Assembly (NCBI GenBank): GCA_002453155.1
Contig: DKGG01000027.1
Span: 906 to 56,745 of the forward strand
Source of the DNA: Bdellovibrionaceae bacterium UBA6776
GTDB lineage: Bacteria; Bdellovibrionota; Bdellovibrionia; Bdellovibrionales; UBA1609
Length of the DNA: 55,840 nt
Reading direction: 5' to 3'
Both the position numbers and the translations under genes were made by a program. Below the pieces are notes generated by a model, which was given only the letters and a program-made list of their open reading frames with translations, did no database searches and was not told the origin of the DNA. Shown here piece by piece: positions 8,446-17,806 of the stretch. How positions within the stretch are numbered: position 1 is the stretch's first letter; each line of letters starts with the position of its first letter.

Positions 8446-10881
8446 ATGGATCATCGTAAGAATTTGCAGAAGCATTCCAGATCGAAGGAAAAGAATGCCT
8501 CCTTTTTAACATGGGTGAAAAACCTTAAAGGGGATCGCAAATATTTCCAAAAGTTTTGGCTTTCTTTTGATCGAAAGCTTGGACTTCGATGGTGGAGTTT
8601 GGTCTTTGGATTTTGTCTGATTCTTTCTTCTATTGTTTTCTTCGAAGTCAATTTTAATGAAAATGTGGAGTTGGGTGAGCCTGCCCCCAGTGACATCAAA
8701 TCGCCAATGTCTTTTCAGGTGGTGGACGAGCGCGCCACTGAGGAAAAACGACGTGCGGCCGAAATTTCTGTTCCTGCGGTCTTTGATTACGACCCGTATA
8801 TTTATGATCAAGTTTTAAATCGTGTTTTTAAGTCTTTCCGAGAGATGCGAAGTTTGGTGAAATCCACGAATTGGCCCAAAGGGGAGCGGGCCCAGGAAGA
8901 AGCTGTTAAAGAATTCGTCAAACACAAGCCAAAATTTGAAGATCTTCTGGGAGTTGAAATTTCCCAAGCCACTTTTGAATGGCTGGCTGAAAATCGTTTC
9001 ACTCCTCGAATTGAAAACATTCTTGTTCGGGGCCTACTCAATTGGTCCTCTGGAAAAATCATCGACGGACGAGGCCTTTTGTTTTCCTCCGGAGATCAAA
9101 GCATCTTGGTGGAGACTGCAGATTCAAACGGTCAAGGACAGATCATTCCGGTCAATCAAACTTTGGACATCCGCCGTGAAAGTGATTTCAGTTTAGAAAA
9201 TGTCCGTGGATTTAAGGCTCTATCGGCAAGAGACAAACGCTTTGTCTCTCGCATTGCTCGAAAAGTTTTGGTTCCCAATCTGATCTTTAATAAGAAGGTG
9301 ACAGAAGATCGAAAGCAAGAGGCCCGTGCGGCCATTCTGCCCGTTCAAATTTCGGTGCAAAAGAATCAAGTGATTGTGGCAAAAGGCGCCTTGGTTCAAC
9401 CCACTCACATGTTGTTGATTTCCGAAATCAACAATTTAAAAAGTGCGCGGCGCATGGATTATGTGGCCCTTGCCGTAGCGATTTTGTTTTTTATCGCCAT
9501 CGCTGTGTTTTTCAATTACATCCGAAGGACTTTGCGCTCGAAACTTCTTTTGGAGGCCAAGGACTTTTATGCCATGGCCACCGTGCTGATTCTGATTTCT
9601 GTGGTGACGAAGTTTTATCTTTTTGTTGTGGACAGCTCTTTTGTAGATAAATTTTCGGCCACCATTCCGGCATCCAGTTATTTGTTTGCAGCGCCTGTGG
9701 CCGCCGGCCCCATGCTTGTCGGTCTTTTGATCCCTTACGGAGAGATGGTTTGGCTCTTCACCTTGTTTATGTCCGTAGTTGTGGCCTTGATGGTGGATCC
9801 CAGCTTTTATTTGCCCATGCTGCTGTTTTCTGTGGTGGGAGGAATTGCGGGTGCCCGTGGGGTTTACTCTTGTAAAAAAAGAAACGACATTTACTGGGCG
9901 GGAATTCGAGCGGGAACCATCAACGCCATTGTTATTGGAGTGATCACCTTTTTGATCTCGGTTCGTGAAATGTCTTTTGTGGATCACCTGGTTTGGAATG
10001 TGGCCTTTGGATTTTTGTCAGGGGTTTTGGCTTCTATGGTCACAATGACTTTTATTCCCTTGTTGGAAAGTCTTTTCAACTACACCACCGATGTGAAGCT
10101 TCTTGAGCTTTCGAGCCTGAATCATCCTTTGATGAAAGAGATGATTGTTAAGGCTCCAGGCACCTATCATCACTCGCTGGTGGTGGGTAGCATGGTGGAG
10201 GCTGCCGCCGAAGAAATTGGCGCAAACCCTTTGCTTGCAAAGGTGATGGCCTACTATCACGACATTGGAAAGATGGAGCACGCCCATTACTTTATCGAAA
10301 ACCAAAGACCGGGGCACAATCCCCATGAACACATTTCGCCACACATGAGTAAGACGGTCTTGGTGGCTCATGTCAAAGACGGTGCAGAAATGGGATTTCG
10401 TCATAAGCTTGGAAAATCCATTGTGGATGGAATTCGTCAGCATCATGGGACGACCTTGATCAGCTACTTTTACAACAAGGCCCTGGAAGAGCAAGACGAG
10501 GACATCGATCTGGTTCATGAGGGAGATTTTCGTTATCCCGGGCCAAAGCCTCAGTTTAAAGAGGCCGCACTTTTGATGTTGGGTGATTCTATTGAAGCTG
10601 CGGCAAGATCTTTGGATGAGCCCACTGCGGGGCGATTGTCTTCTTTGGTTCGAAACATCATTCAAAATAAATTCTTGGATGGACAGTTGGAAGATTGCAA
10701 TTTGACTCTAAGAGATCTGAAGGTCATCGAAGCCTGTTACCGTCGAGTGATTCTTGGAATTTATCACCAGAGAATTGACTATCCTCAACCTCCTTTTCAA
10801 AAGGTCACTCCCGCATTGCCCCCTGTGACAGGTGGCCGGGAAGCTTTGGGAAAAAAGAAAACCCGTACGGTTTCCTCATGA
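8446..10881 (+). CDS. pgpH: 7TM-HD membrane phosphohydrolase (YqfF/PgpH family)
   Basis: An 811-residue membrane enzyme. Order of parts: a basic cytoplasmic head, one transmembrane helix at about residues 50-66, an extracytoplasmic 7TMR-HDED domain (VDERATEEKRRAAEISVPAV, FDYDPY), a block of seven transmembrane helices at about 330-540, and a cytosolic HD domain. The HD domain has HHSLVVGSM, the metal motif YYHDIGKM near residue 605 and a later RQHHGT. In Listeria PgpH this architecture hydrolyses cyclic di-AMP; whether that nucleotide is used here is inferred. The start has no good ribosome site close by, so the first residues are uncertain. The end overlaps ybeY by 4 bases, the same gene order seen in Firmicutes (yqfF-ybeY). 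Confidence 0.9.
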   Translation: MDHRKNLQKHSRSKEKNASFLTWVKNLKGDRKYFQKFWLSFDRKLGLRWWSLVFGFCLILSSIVFFEVNFNENVELGEPAPSDIKSPMSFQVVDERATEEKRRAAEISVPAVFDYDPYIYDQVLNRVFKSFREMRSLVKSTNWPKGERAQEEAVKEFVKHKPKFEDLLGVEISQATFEWLAENRFTPRIENILVRGLLNWSSGKIIDGRGLLFSSGDQSILVETADSNGQGQIIPVNQTLDIRRESDFSLENVRGFKALSARDKRFVSRIARKVLVPNLIFNKKVTEDRKQEARAAILPVQISVQKNQVIVAKGALVQPTHMLLISEINNLKSARRMDYVALAVAILFFIAIAVFFNYIRRTLRSKLLLEAKDFYAMATVLILISVVTKFYLFVVDSSFVDKFSATIPASSYLFAAPVAAGPMLVGLLIPYGEMVWLFTLFMSVVVALMVDPSFYLPMLLFSVVGGIAGARGVYSCKKRNDIYWAGIRAGTINAIVIGVITFLISVREMSFVDHLVWNVAFGFLSGVLASMVTMTFIPLLESLFNYTTDVKLLELSSLNHPLMKEMIVKAPGTYHHSLVVGSMVEAAAEEIGANPLLAKVMAYYHDIGKMEHAHYFIENQRPGHNPHEHISPHMSKTVLVAHVKDGAEMGFRHKLGKSIVDGIRQHHGTTLISYFYNKALEEQDEDIDLVHEGDFRYPGPKPQFKEAALLMLGDSIEAAARSLDEPTAGRLSSLVRNIIQNKFLDGQLEDCNLTLRDLKVIEACYRRVILGIYHQRIDYPQPPFQKVTPALPPVTGGREALGKKKTRTVSS

Positions 10882-11324
10882 AGCTCTATTCCATCAATCA
10901 GTCGGGCAAAGCTTTGCCTCAAAAAATGTTGGATCGCTGGCTCAATCAGTGTGAAAAGCAGCTGCCGAAACGGGATCAAAAACTATTGAAATCCAAAGAG
11001 GTATTGATTGTTTTTGTCTCTCGAAAACATGTGAAAAATTTGAATAAAAATTTTCGCGGCAAAGATTATCCCACAGACATTTTAAGCTTTGAGTCCATGG
11101 AAGATCATCAAATCGGTGAATTGGTTTTGTCTCCTGAGGTGATTTTCGCTCAGGCTAAGAGAACCGGTCTCAGCTATCACCGTGAGCTGTGTTACATGAT
11201 CCTTCATGGCCTTCTGCATCTTTTGGGCTATGACCATGAAACCTCTCAGAAAGAGGCTAAAAAGATGTTTGACCTGCAAAATCAGATCTTTGATCGTCTT
11301 GCCCCTCGTTTTGACTTCAGGTAA
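10878..11324 (+). CDS. ybeY: Endoribonuclease YbeY (16S rRNA maturation)
   Basis: A 148-residue zinc-dependent endoribonuclease needed for 16S rRNA 3'-end maturation and ribosome quality control. The three-histidine motif is seen as HGLLHLLGYDHE near residues 109-120, with the upstream family signature YPTDILSFE. The start overlaps the end of the 7TM-HD gene (ATGA), so the two are probably translated together. prfB begins 30 bases after the stop. Confidence 0.95.
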   Translation: MKLYSINQSGKALPQKMLDRWLNQCEKQLPKRDQKLLKSKEVLIVFVSRKHVKNLNKNFRGKDYPTDILSFESMEDHQIGELVLSPEVIFAQAKRTGLSYHRELCYMILHGLLHLLGYDHETSQKEAKKMFDLQNQIFDRLAPRFDFR

Positions 11325-11354
11325 AGTGGCGCCTTAAAGACGAGGAGACATTGA

Positions 11355-12483
11355 ATGTCGTTAATTGCTCAATCTTCAGAAGTAAAATCTCAACTGTTGC
11401 ATCTGAAGTCTCAGTCCTCCAACCTTCGGAGGTATCTTTGACATCGACGCCAAGTTAAAGCGTCTCGAGGAGCTGGAGCAGGCCGCTCAGAACCCCGAAG
11501 TCTGGAATGATCACCAGCAAATGCAAAAGATCAATCAAGAGAAGATTTTTTTAGAAAAATCCATTTCCGATTTTCAGTCGCTCGAACAGCGCATTGATGA
11601 TGGTTTGGTCCTTTTAGAGATGGCTGCGGAAGCTGAGGATGAAGCCTCCTTTAAAGAAGTGAAAAGTGAATGCCAAGCCATCGAAACTCTTTATGAAGAT
11701 TTAGAATTGAAAAGCTTGCTTCGAGAAGAGGTGGATCAAAATTCCTCTTATCTTTCGATCAACTCCGGAGCCGGAGGAACGGAAGCGCAAGACTGGGCCG
11801 ACATGTTATTCCGCATGTACCGGCGCTGGGCAGAAAAGCAAGGTTATAAAGTGGAAGTTCTGGCGCTTTCGGAAGGGGAAGAAGCCGGAATCAAATCGGT
11901 GACCCTGTTGATTGAGGGACCCTATGCCTATGGTTACCTGAAGGCAGAAACGGGAGTTCATCGGTTGGTTCGGATCTCTCCGTTTGATTCCAATGCCCGA
12001 CGCCACACCAGTTTCGCTTCGGTTTATACCTGGCCAGAAGTGGACGACACCATTGAAATTGAAATCAAAGATGAAGATCTTCGAGTGGACACTTACCGAG
12101 CCAGTGGAGCTGGGGGGCAGCACATCAACCGAACGGATTCCGCGGTTCGAATGACCCACATTCCCTCAGGAATTGTGGTGCAATGCCAAACTCAACGCAG
12201 TCAGCATGCCAACCGTGACAAGGCCATGAAGATGTTGAAGGCCGCACTTTATGAACAGGAAATTGAAAAGCGCCAGAAAGAATTGGATGCCATTGCGGGA
12301 AACAAGTTGGCCAACGAGTGGGGCAGTCAAATTCGATCGTATGTTTTGCATCCCTATCAACTGGTGAAAGATCATCGCACAGATTTTGAAGTGGGTGCTC
12401 CGGACAAAGTGTTGGATGGGGATCTCAATGGTTTTATTCAGGCCTTTCTCAAAGAAAGAGCCATTCGCCCCAAAGAGCAATGA
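11355..12483 (+). CDS. prfB: Peptide chain release factor 2, with programmed +1 frameshift
   Basis: RF2 ends translation at UGA and UAA. The gene begins at ATG 11355, behind GAGGAG, and reads 28 codons before an in-frame TGA at 11439-11441. Moving forward one base at the CTT codon enters the long frame, starting with GAC at 11440, and gives a total of about 375 residues. The catalytic GGQ motif is in SGAGGQHINRTDSAVRMTHIP, and the stop-codon recognition tripeptide SPF is in RISPFDSNARRHTSFAS. The SPF tripeptide marks it as RF2 and not RF1. The stop overlaps the lolC start by 4 bases. Automated callers may start this gene wrongly at 11521, which would lose the N-terminus. Confidence 0.95.
11427..11442 (+). 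promoter_or_regulatory. prfB +1 frameshift site
   Basis: The sequence CGG AGG TAT CTT TGA C contains the three classical parts: a Shine-Dalgarno-like GGAGG placed three bases upstream of the slippery CTT, the slippery CTT T, and an in-frame UGA followed by C, a weak stop context. In the known mechanism, low RF2 slows termination at UGA and lets the peptidyl-tRNA slip +1, so RF2 controls its own synthesis. Confidence 0.95.
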
Positions 12484-13703
12484 TGAAGTCCAGTCCAACG
12501 CCCTGGTGGTACTTAGAGAAATCCTTCAAATCCAAAAGTTTTTTTGATCTGACCACAGTGTTAAGCATCATAGGATTGACTGCGGGCGTGGCCACCTTAA
12601 TCGTCAGCATGGCTGTATTCAGCGGGTACATCAAAACATTGAAGATTTCGGTTCAAGGCTTGTTTGGGCATGTCGTCGTCTTTAACAGAGGGGCGGAATC
12701 TCAAGATCAGATTCTTGAAAAAATAAAAAACTCCAAAGAACCCATTGTGGCTCAGACTCCGTTTTTGGCTGTGGAAAGTGTGTTGGCCCACAAAGGACTG
12801 GTCAATGGAGTGATGCTTGAAGGGGTTGACCAAAAGTCGCTGTTTTCGGTGTTGGACATGAAAAAGCATTTGGTTGCTGGAGACTTTCGTCTTTCTTCAA
12901 AAGAGCCGCTGGCCATTGTAGGCAAAGGAGTGGCAACAAAATTTCAATTGAAAGTGGGAGACCAGTTTCGAATTGTGATCCCAAAGTCCAAGGGCATTGG
13001 CGCATTTCAGGTGCAGCCCAAAGTTCTTGAAATGAAAGTTTCAGGAATCCTCAATTTTGGACGTTATGATTTTGATTCTCGCTACATTTTGACAGATCTA
13101 AATGTGGCCCAAGAATTTAGTGGGGATTTGGGAAAAATCTCCGGAGTTCGAATCAAAATGGAGGGTCCCAGTCAGGCCAGCGCATTGGCGCAAAGGCTGT
13201 CCGCTCATTTGGGAGAACGCTACTGGGTTCGCGATTGGTCGGACATCAATCGCAATCTTTTTGAAGCTGTCGGCCTCGAGAAAACAGTGATCTTCTTTTT
13301 GCTGATGATTTTGGTTCTTGTCGCAAGTTTCAATCTTTCCAGTCAGCTGATTGTGGGTGTGGTCAAACGCTATCAGGACATTGCAATTTTAAAAACCTGT
13401 GGAGCCGGGCCCAAAGCCATTCAAAAGATTTTTACATGGCAAGGTTTGGTGACCGGTGGAATCGGCTGTCTGGCGGGATTTATCTTAGGCGTCGTGCTTT
13501 GCTACTCGTTGGAATGGCTTCAATACTTTGTTCCCATTGTTCCGGCCGAGGTTTACAAACTGGATCACATCCAGCTGGACATTCGTTTTATGGATTTGCT
13601 TTTGATTTTTTCGTGCACACTTGTGATTAGTTTTTTTTCAACTTTGGTTCCCGCGCGTTTGGGAAGCCGAATGTCTCCTGTAAAGGGGTTGCGTTATGAT
13701 TAA
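12480..13703 (+). CDS. lolC: Lipoprotein-releasing ABC permease (LolC/LolE family)
   Basis: An inner-membrane ABC permease of 407 residues that, with LolD, extracts outer-membrane lipoproteins from the inner membrane. One transmembrane helix at about residues 24-48 is followed by a large periplasmic domain (about 50-265) and three more helices with VKRYQDIAILKTCGA, the coupling region that touches LolD. Only one permease gene is present, so a homodimer (LolF-like arrangement) is likely unless a second one lies elsewhere. The start overlaps the prfB stop, and the end overlaps lolD by 8 bases. Confidence 0.92.
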   Translation: MMKSSPTPWWYLEKSFKSKSFFDLTTVLSIIGLTAGVATLIVSMAVFSGYIKTLKISVQGLFGHVVVFNRGAESQDQILEKIKNSKEPIVAQTPFLAVESVLAHKGLVNGVMLEGVDQKSLFSVLDMKKHLVAGDFRLSSKEPLAIVGKGVATKFQLKVGDQFRIVIPKSKGIGAFQVQPKVLEMKVSGILNFGRYDFDSRYILTDLNVAQEFSGDLGKISGVRIKMEGPSQASALAQRLSAHLGERYWVRDWSDINRNLFEAVGLEKTVIFFLLMILVLVASFNLSSQLIVGVVKRYQDIAILKTCGAGPKAIQKIFTWQGLVTGGIGCLAGFILGVVLCYSLEWLQYFVPIVPAEVYKLDHIQLDIRFMDLLLIFSCTLVISFFSTLVPARLGSRMSPVKGLRYD

Positions 13704-14349
13704 GGCAGATTCCGTCTCCAAAAGTTATGGCAGTCTTCAAATTTTAAAAAATTTAAGTTTTGAAGTGGTTCGTGGAGAAGCCGTTTGTATTTTGGGAGCT
13801 TCCGGTGCGGGAAAAAGCACCTTTCTTCATTTGCTTGGAACCTTGGATAAACCTACATCGGGTCGAATTTTTTGGAACAATGTGGATTTGGTTCAAATGT
13901 CTGAGGAAGATTTGGCTCAATTGAGAAACAAAGAGATGGGATTTGTTTTCCAGTTCCATCATTTGCTTCCAGAGTTCACCGCAGTGGAAAATGTGACCAT
14001 TCCCGGACGAATTGCAGGCCAGTCCCCGGAAGCCTGTCGCCGCAAAGCAAGAGAGGTTCTTGCGGATTTGGGGCTTTCTCACCGATTTGATCACTATCCT
14101 TCCGAACTTTCTGGGGGGGAGCAGCAAAGAGTGGCCATTGCCCGTGCCCTTTTTAATGAGCCTCAAATTCTTTTTGCAGATGAGCCCACGGGGAACTTGG
14201 ATTCGGAAAATAGTCAGAAAATTCAGGAACTTTTCTTTCATTTGAAAAAAGATCGGGGTCTGACCCTGGTGGTGGTGACTCATGATGCCTCATTTTCCAG
14301 CAAGTTTCCCAGATCGGTCAGAATGGCCGATGGCAGCTGGGTATTTTAA
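13696..14349 (+). CDS. lolD: Lipoprotein-releasing ABC ATPase LolD
   Basis: A 217-residue cytosolic ATPase that powers lipoprotein release. Walker A is GASGAGKST, the signature is LSGGEQQRVAIARAL, Walker B is ILFADEPTGNLD, and the switch histidine follows in VVVTHD. The order and the DEPTGNLDSENS stretch fit the LolD/MacB branch. The gene overlaps the permease gene by 8 bases and precedes bamA by about 75 bases that hold a promoter-like sequence. Confidence 0.94.
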   Translation: MIKADSVSKSYGSLQILKNLSFEVVRGEAVCILGASGAGKSTFLHLLGTLDKPTSGRIFWNNVDLVQMSEEDLAQLRNKEMGFVFQFHHLLPEFTAVENVTIPGRIAGQSPEACRRKAREVLADLGLSHRFDHYPSELSGGEQQRVAIARALFNEPQILFADEPTGNLDSENSQKIQELFFHLKKDRGLTLVVVTHDASFSSKFPRSVRMADGSWVF

Positions 14350-14353
14350 ATTT

Positions 14354-14383
14354 TTGACAACGGGATAGGTCTGTCGATAGTCT
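14354..14383 (+). promoter_or_regulatory. Possible sigma-70 promoter before bamA
   Basis: A perfect TTGACA at 14354-14359 is followed 16-18 bases later by GATAGT/TAGTCT, a weak match to TATAAT. It sits in the 75-base gap after lolD, about 45 bases ahead of the bamA start. This suggests that bamA and the lipid A genes can be transcribed independently of prfB-lolCD. No start-site data are available. Confidence 0.45.
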
Positions 14384-14425
14384 TGGAAACGTTATTTTTA
14401 AGTTATTAAAAACACAGGGTTTTTT

Positions 14426-16729
14426 TTGAAGTATTCCATATTCACTGCACTCCTTATTTTTTTCTGTTTTCCGGTTTTGGTTTTTGCACAAACCATTCAG
14501 AAAATTGAAGTTGAAGGTCAAAAGAAGATCGAAGCGGATGCCATTCGCAATCGCATTCAAACAAAGACCGGTCAGAATCTAAATTCGGACCAAATTCGCA
14601 AAGACATCATCAATCTTTTTGAAACGGGATATTTTTACGACGTTCAAGTGGAGAAGTTTCCGGTTTCAGGAAAAGGGATTCGATTGGTTTATCGAGTCAC
14701 TGAAAAGCCCTCCATGGTGGAAATCAATTTCAAAGGAAATGATGAAATTACGGATGATGAGCTTCGAGAAATTGGAAATTTAAAAACCTATGAAATTTTT
14801 GATGTGTCCCGCGTGCGCGACGCTGTGGAACAGATGGAAAAGCTTTACGAAGAAAAGGGCTATTTCCTGGCTCGGGTCACGTATGATACGGAGCCCACGG
14901 ACGAAGGCGTAAAACTCAATTTCAAAATTCAAGAGAACGACAAGGTTCAGGTTCGAAAGATTACGATTCTAGGTGCCAGTAAGATTTCGCAGCAAAAGAT
15001 CAAATCTGTGATGATCACTCAGGAAGGTTCCTTCTTTAGTTTTCTTTCCGGCTCGGGCTCTTACAAACAGGAAGCCTTTGACCGCGATGTGCAAATGATC
15101 AATTTGCTTTACTACAACGAAGGTTATGTCCAAGTGAAAGTGGATCGACCTCAGGTGTACGTAACTCCGGATAAAAAGAGCATTTACATCACCTTGCGCG
15201 TGGAAGAAGGGGATCAGTACCGAGTGGGTCGGGTGGATTTTTCTGGAGATCTACTTTTTTCTGAGGAAGAGCTTTTTGAATCCACTCAAATTGAAGACCA
15301 AGGTGTATTTCGTTATGAGACCCTACAAAAGGATTTGAGTGCTTTGCAGGCGAAGTACGGAGATTTGGGTTACGCTTACGCCAACATCATTCCTCGCACC
15401 CGGACGCGTGAGTCCGACCGCGAAATGGACATCACCTTTGAAATTGATAAAGGCAACAAAGTTTACATCAATGAAATCAATATGGTTGGGAACACTCGCA
15501 CCCGCGACAAGGTCTTGCGACGAGAACTGACCATTCTTGAAGGTGAGCTTTACAACGAAACCAAGAAGCGGGAGTCTTTCGACAACATCAAACGACTGGG
15601 TTTCTTTGAGGAAGTGAACTTCAACACGAAAACTCCACGAGGCCGAAATGACTTGATGGATATTGATATCGTGGTGAAGGAAAGAAACACGGGAACCATC
15701 CAGGCAGGTGCCGGATACTCGAGCTTTTATGGTTTTGTATTGAATGGTCAGGTCAGTCAGATCAACTTCTTGGGTCGTGGCCAAAGTCTTTCGGCTCAAA
15801 TTGATTACAGCAAACGGCAAAGTCTCTTTCAGTTCAGCTTTACAGAACCTTACCTTTGGGACACCGAATGGTCTGCGGGAACAGATTTGTTCCAAAACCA
15901 AAGATCACTTCCTGATTACAAAGAAGATAAAAAGGGGATGGCCCTGCGCTTTGGACATCCCTTGGCGCCTTATTTCCGAGGATACTTGCGCTACAAGTTG
16001 GAAAATACCGATTTGAGTGTGGACCCTACGAAAAGTGATCCAGATCTGTTTCCTGTGGAAACGGCCAATGGAACCACCTCTTCGTCCACATTTACTTTGG
16101 AGTACGACAAGCGAGATGATCGTTTTGCGCCGACAAAGGGACTCTATGCAAGCACCTCTTTGGAGTACGCTGGGATTGGGGGCTCTCTCAATTACACCAA
16201 GGGTTTAACCAATTTAAGGTATTTTAAAACGCTCTTCTGGGATGTGGTTTGGCGAAACAACATCAACTATGGATTTGTGTCGAGCAATGATTCCAATAAG
16301 GACGTCCCATTTAACGAACTGTTTCTTTTGGGTGGGGCCAATTCTCTTCGTGGATATCGATGGTTTTCCATTGGAAAACGCAAATTTTCACGCAAGATCT
16401 TTGATGAGTTGAGACCCTCATTGAGTGAAGATGACGCCTACAATCAGGCTTTGCGTCCTTTCGGAGGTACGCAACAATTTTTCTACAATATGGAGCTTCA
16501 ATTCCCTCTGATCAAAGAGGCTGGAATCTTAGGTGTGGCCTTCTATGATGTGGGTGATGCCAATGACGAGTTGAGTGTGAGTGATTTTCGGCAGAACGTT
16601 GGATTCGGATTCCGATGGTTCTCTCCCATTGGTCCCCTTCGATTTGAGTGGGGTTTTCCACTTCAGCGCAAGCAAGAATTTGACGAAGACGCGGTCAACT
16701 TTGAGTTCGCCATTGGGGCCCCTTTTTAG
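14426..16729 (+). CDS. bamA: Outer-membrane assembly factor BamA
   Basis: The central Omp85 protein that folds beta-barrels into the outer membrane. It has 767 residues: a signal peptide ending near FAQ (residue 22), five POTRA repeats up to about residue 350 (the first begins IQKIEVEGQKKIEADAIRNRI), and a C-terminal barrel of about 16 strands. The Omp85 signature GGANSLRGYRWFSIG is present and the chain ends in Phe, the BamA-recognition signal. The start is TTG, behind CAGGG; no ATG fits the signal peptide. It heads the cluster that makes and places outer-membrane components. Confidence 0.96.
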   Translation: MKYSIFTALLIFFCFPVLVFAQTIQKIEVEGQKKIEADAIRNRIQTKTGQNLNSDQIRKDIINLFETGYFYDVQVEKFPVSGKGIRLVYRVTEKPSMVEINFKGNDEITDDELREIGNLKTYEIFDVSRVRDAVEQMEKLYEEKGYFLARVTYDTEPTDEGVKLNFKIQENDKVQVRKITILGASKISQQKIKSVMITQEGSFFSFLSGSGSYKQEAFDRDVQMINLLYYNEGYVQVKVDRPQVYVTPDKKSIYITLRVEEGDQYRVGRVDFSGDLLFSEEELFESTQIEDQGVFRYETLQKDLSALQAKYGDLGYAYANIIPRTRTRESDREMDITFEIDKGNKVYINEINMVGNTRTRDKVLRRELTILEGELYNETKKRESFDNIKRLGFFEEVNFNTKTPRGRNDLMDIDIVVKERNTGTIQAGAGYSSFYGFVLNGQVSQINFLGRGQSLSAQIDYSKRQSLFQFSFTEPYLWDTEWSAGTDLFQNQRSLPDYKEDKKGMALRFGHPLAPYFRGYLRYKLENTDLSVDPTKSDPDLFPVETANGTTSSSTFTLEYDKRDDRFAPTKGLYASTSLEYAGIGGSLNYTKGLTNLRYFKTLFWDVVWRNNINYGFVSSNDSNKDVPFNELFLLGGANSLRGYRWFSIGKRKFSRKIFDELRPSLSEDDAYNQALRPFGGTQQFFYNMELQFPLIKEAGILGVAFYDVGDANDELSVSDFRQNVGFGFRWFSPIGPLRFEWGFPLQRKQEFDEDAVNFEFAIGAPF

Positions 16730-16813
16730 CAGATCCATTGTGGATGTCTTAGGCCTTGTTTCCAGAGTTCAGAAAAGATATACCTAGAAAGAATTTATTC
16801 TTAGGAGATTCAA

Positions 16814-17320
16814 ATGAAATTTTTTAAATCGATCCTTTTGACCCTTCCGCTTTTGGCTTTTGTTGCGCCCACTTTTGCGGAAACCAAGATTGGTTTTATT
16901 GATATGCAAAAAGCCATTCAAGAAACCAAAGCTGGAAAAGCGGCTAAAAAACAATTGGAAGCCGAGTTCAATAAAAAGAAGGCGGAGCTTCAGAAAAAAG
17001 AAGCCGATTTGAAGAAGAAGTTCGAAGACTTCGAGAAAAAGGCCATGGCCTTGTCCAATGAAGTGAAAGCGAAGAAGCAACAAGAGCTTCAAATTGAGAT
17101 GCAAAAGCATCAGCAACATGTGGCAAAAAGCCAAATGGAAATTCAGAAAAAAGAGCGAGATCTTACGAAACCCATTATCGATAAAATGCAAAAGATCATC
17201 AGCGATTTGGCAAAAAAAGAAGGCTATACAGCCATTCTTGAAAAGTCAGAACAGTTGGTTTTGTTTGCACAGCCAAGCATCGACCTTACGGATAAAGTTG
17301 TTAAGGAATACAACAAGTAA
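16814..17320 (+). CDS. skp: Periplasmic chaperone Skp/OmpH
   Basis: A 168-residue periplasmic chaperone that holds unfolded outer-membrane proteins on their way to BamA. A signal peptide ends at TFAE, then KIGFIDMQKAIQETKAGKAAKKQLE opens the family domain, followed by a lysine- and glutamate-rich coiled coil (about 50-120) that forms the tentacles of the jellyfish-shaped trimer. The ATG has a strong AGGAG 7 bases upstream. It lies 85 bases after bamA, the usual order, and just 10 bases before fabZ. lpxD, which often follows skp, is missing. Confidence 0.93.
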   Translation: MKFFKSILLTLPLLAFVAPTFAETKIGFIDMQKAIQETKAGKAAKKQLEAEFNKKKAELQKKEADLKKKFEDFEKKAMALSNEVKAKKQQELQIEMQKHQQHVAKSQMEIQKKERDLTKPIIDKMQKIISDLAKKEGYTAILEKSEQLVLFAQPSIDLTDKVVKEYNK

Positions 17321-17329
17321 TCGCCGGTC

Positions 17330-17806
17330 ATGGAAAAGGTCTTAACCAACAAAGAAGTTCAAGAGATTCTTCCTCATCGCTATCCCTTTTTGCTTGTGGA
17401 TTGCGTGTTGGAATTGAAAGATTCGGAACAGCCAGATTCAAAAGTGGGACGTTCTGCGGTGGTAATTAAAAACGTCACGGCGAATGAGCCTTTTTTTCAA
17501 GGTCACTTTCCGGGTTTTCCAATTATGCCCGGCGTGCTGTTGGTGGAAGCCATGGCTCAAGCCGCAGCATTGGCTTATTACCGCGATGGTGAACCTAAAT
17601 TGAACTTTATGATTGCCGGTGTGGAAAAGGCGAAGTTTCGTCGCCCTGTGACCCCAGGGGATCAGTTGGAAATGCATGCTCGCATTCTAAAAGACCGAAA
17701 AAATATGATTCAAGCGGAGTGTTTTGTTCGCGTGGCAGGCAAAGTGACAACAGAAGCGACCATTTTGGCCGCCATCTCTGCTCGCGAAGGTGAAGGGTCC
17801 TTCTAA
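17330..17806 (+). CDS. fabZ: 3-hydroxyacyl-ACP dehydratase FabZ
   Basis: A 158-residue hot-dog-fold enzyme that dehydrates 3-hydroxyacyl-ACP in fatty acid synthesis. The catalytic His is H59 in GHFPGFPIMPGV and the catalytic Glu is E73 in LVEAMAQ, with the family start ILPHRYPFLLVD. Its substrate is also the acyl donor for LpxA, so its place next to lpxA sets the branch between membrane lipid and lipid A. The stop overlaps the lpxA start by one base. Confidence 0.96.
   Translation: MEKVLTNKEVQEILPHRYPFLLVDCVLELKDSEQPDSKVGRSAVVIKNVTANEPFFQGHFPGFPIMPGVLLVEAMAQAAALAYYRDGEPKLNFMIAGVEKAKFRRPVTPGDQLEMHARILKDRKNMIQAECFVRVAGKVTTEATILAAISAREGEGSF

Noticed and set aside
9436..10665. Two long minus-strand open frames (183 and 215 codons) opposite the 7TM-HD gene
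   Set aside because: They lie wholly inside a well-supported gene, have His/Gln/Arg-rich composition typical of reverse reading, and show no domain or ribosome site.
11439..11441. In-frame TGA early in prfB, suggesting a pseudogene
   Set aside because: It is the programmed frameshift stop with GGAGG and CTT in the classical spacing, and the rest of the protein is intact.
15323..15901. 192-codon minus-strand frame opposite bamA
   Set aside because: Shadow of the bamA coding sequence; no family resemblance and no upstream signals.
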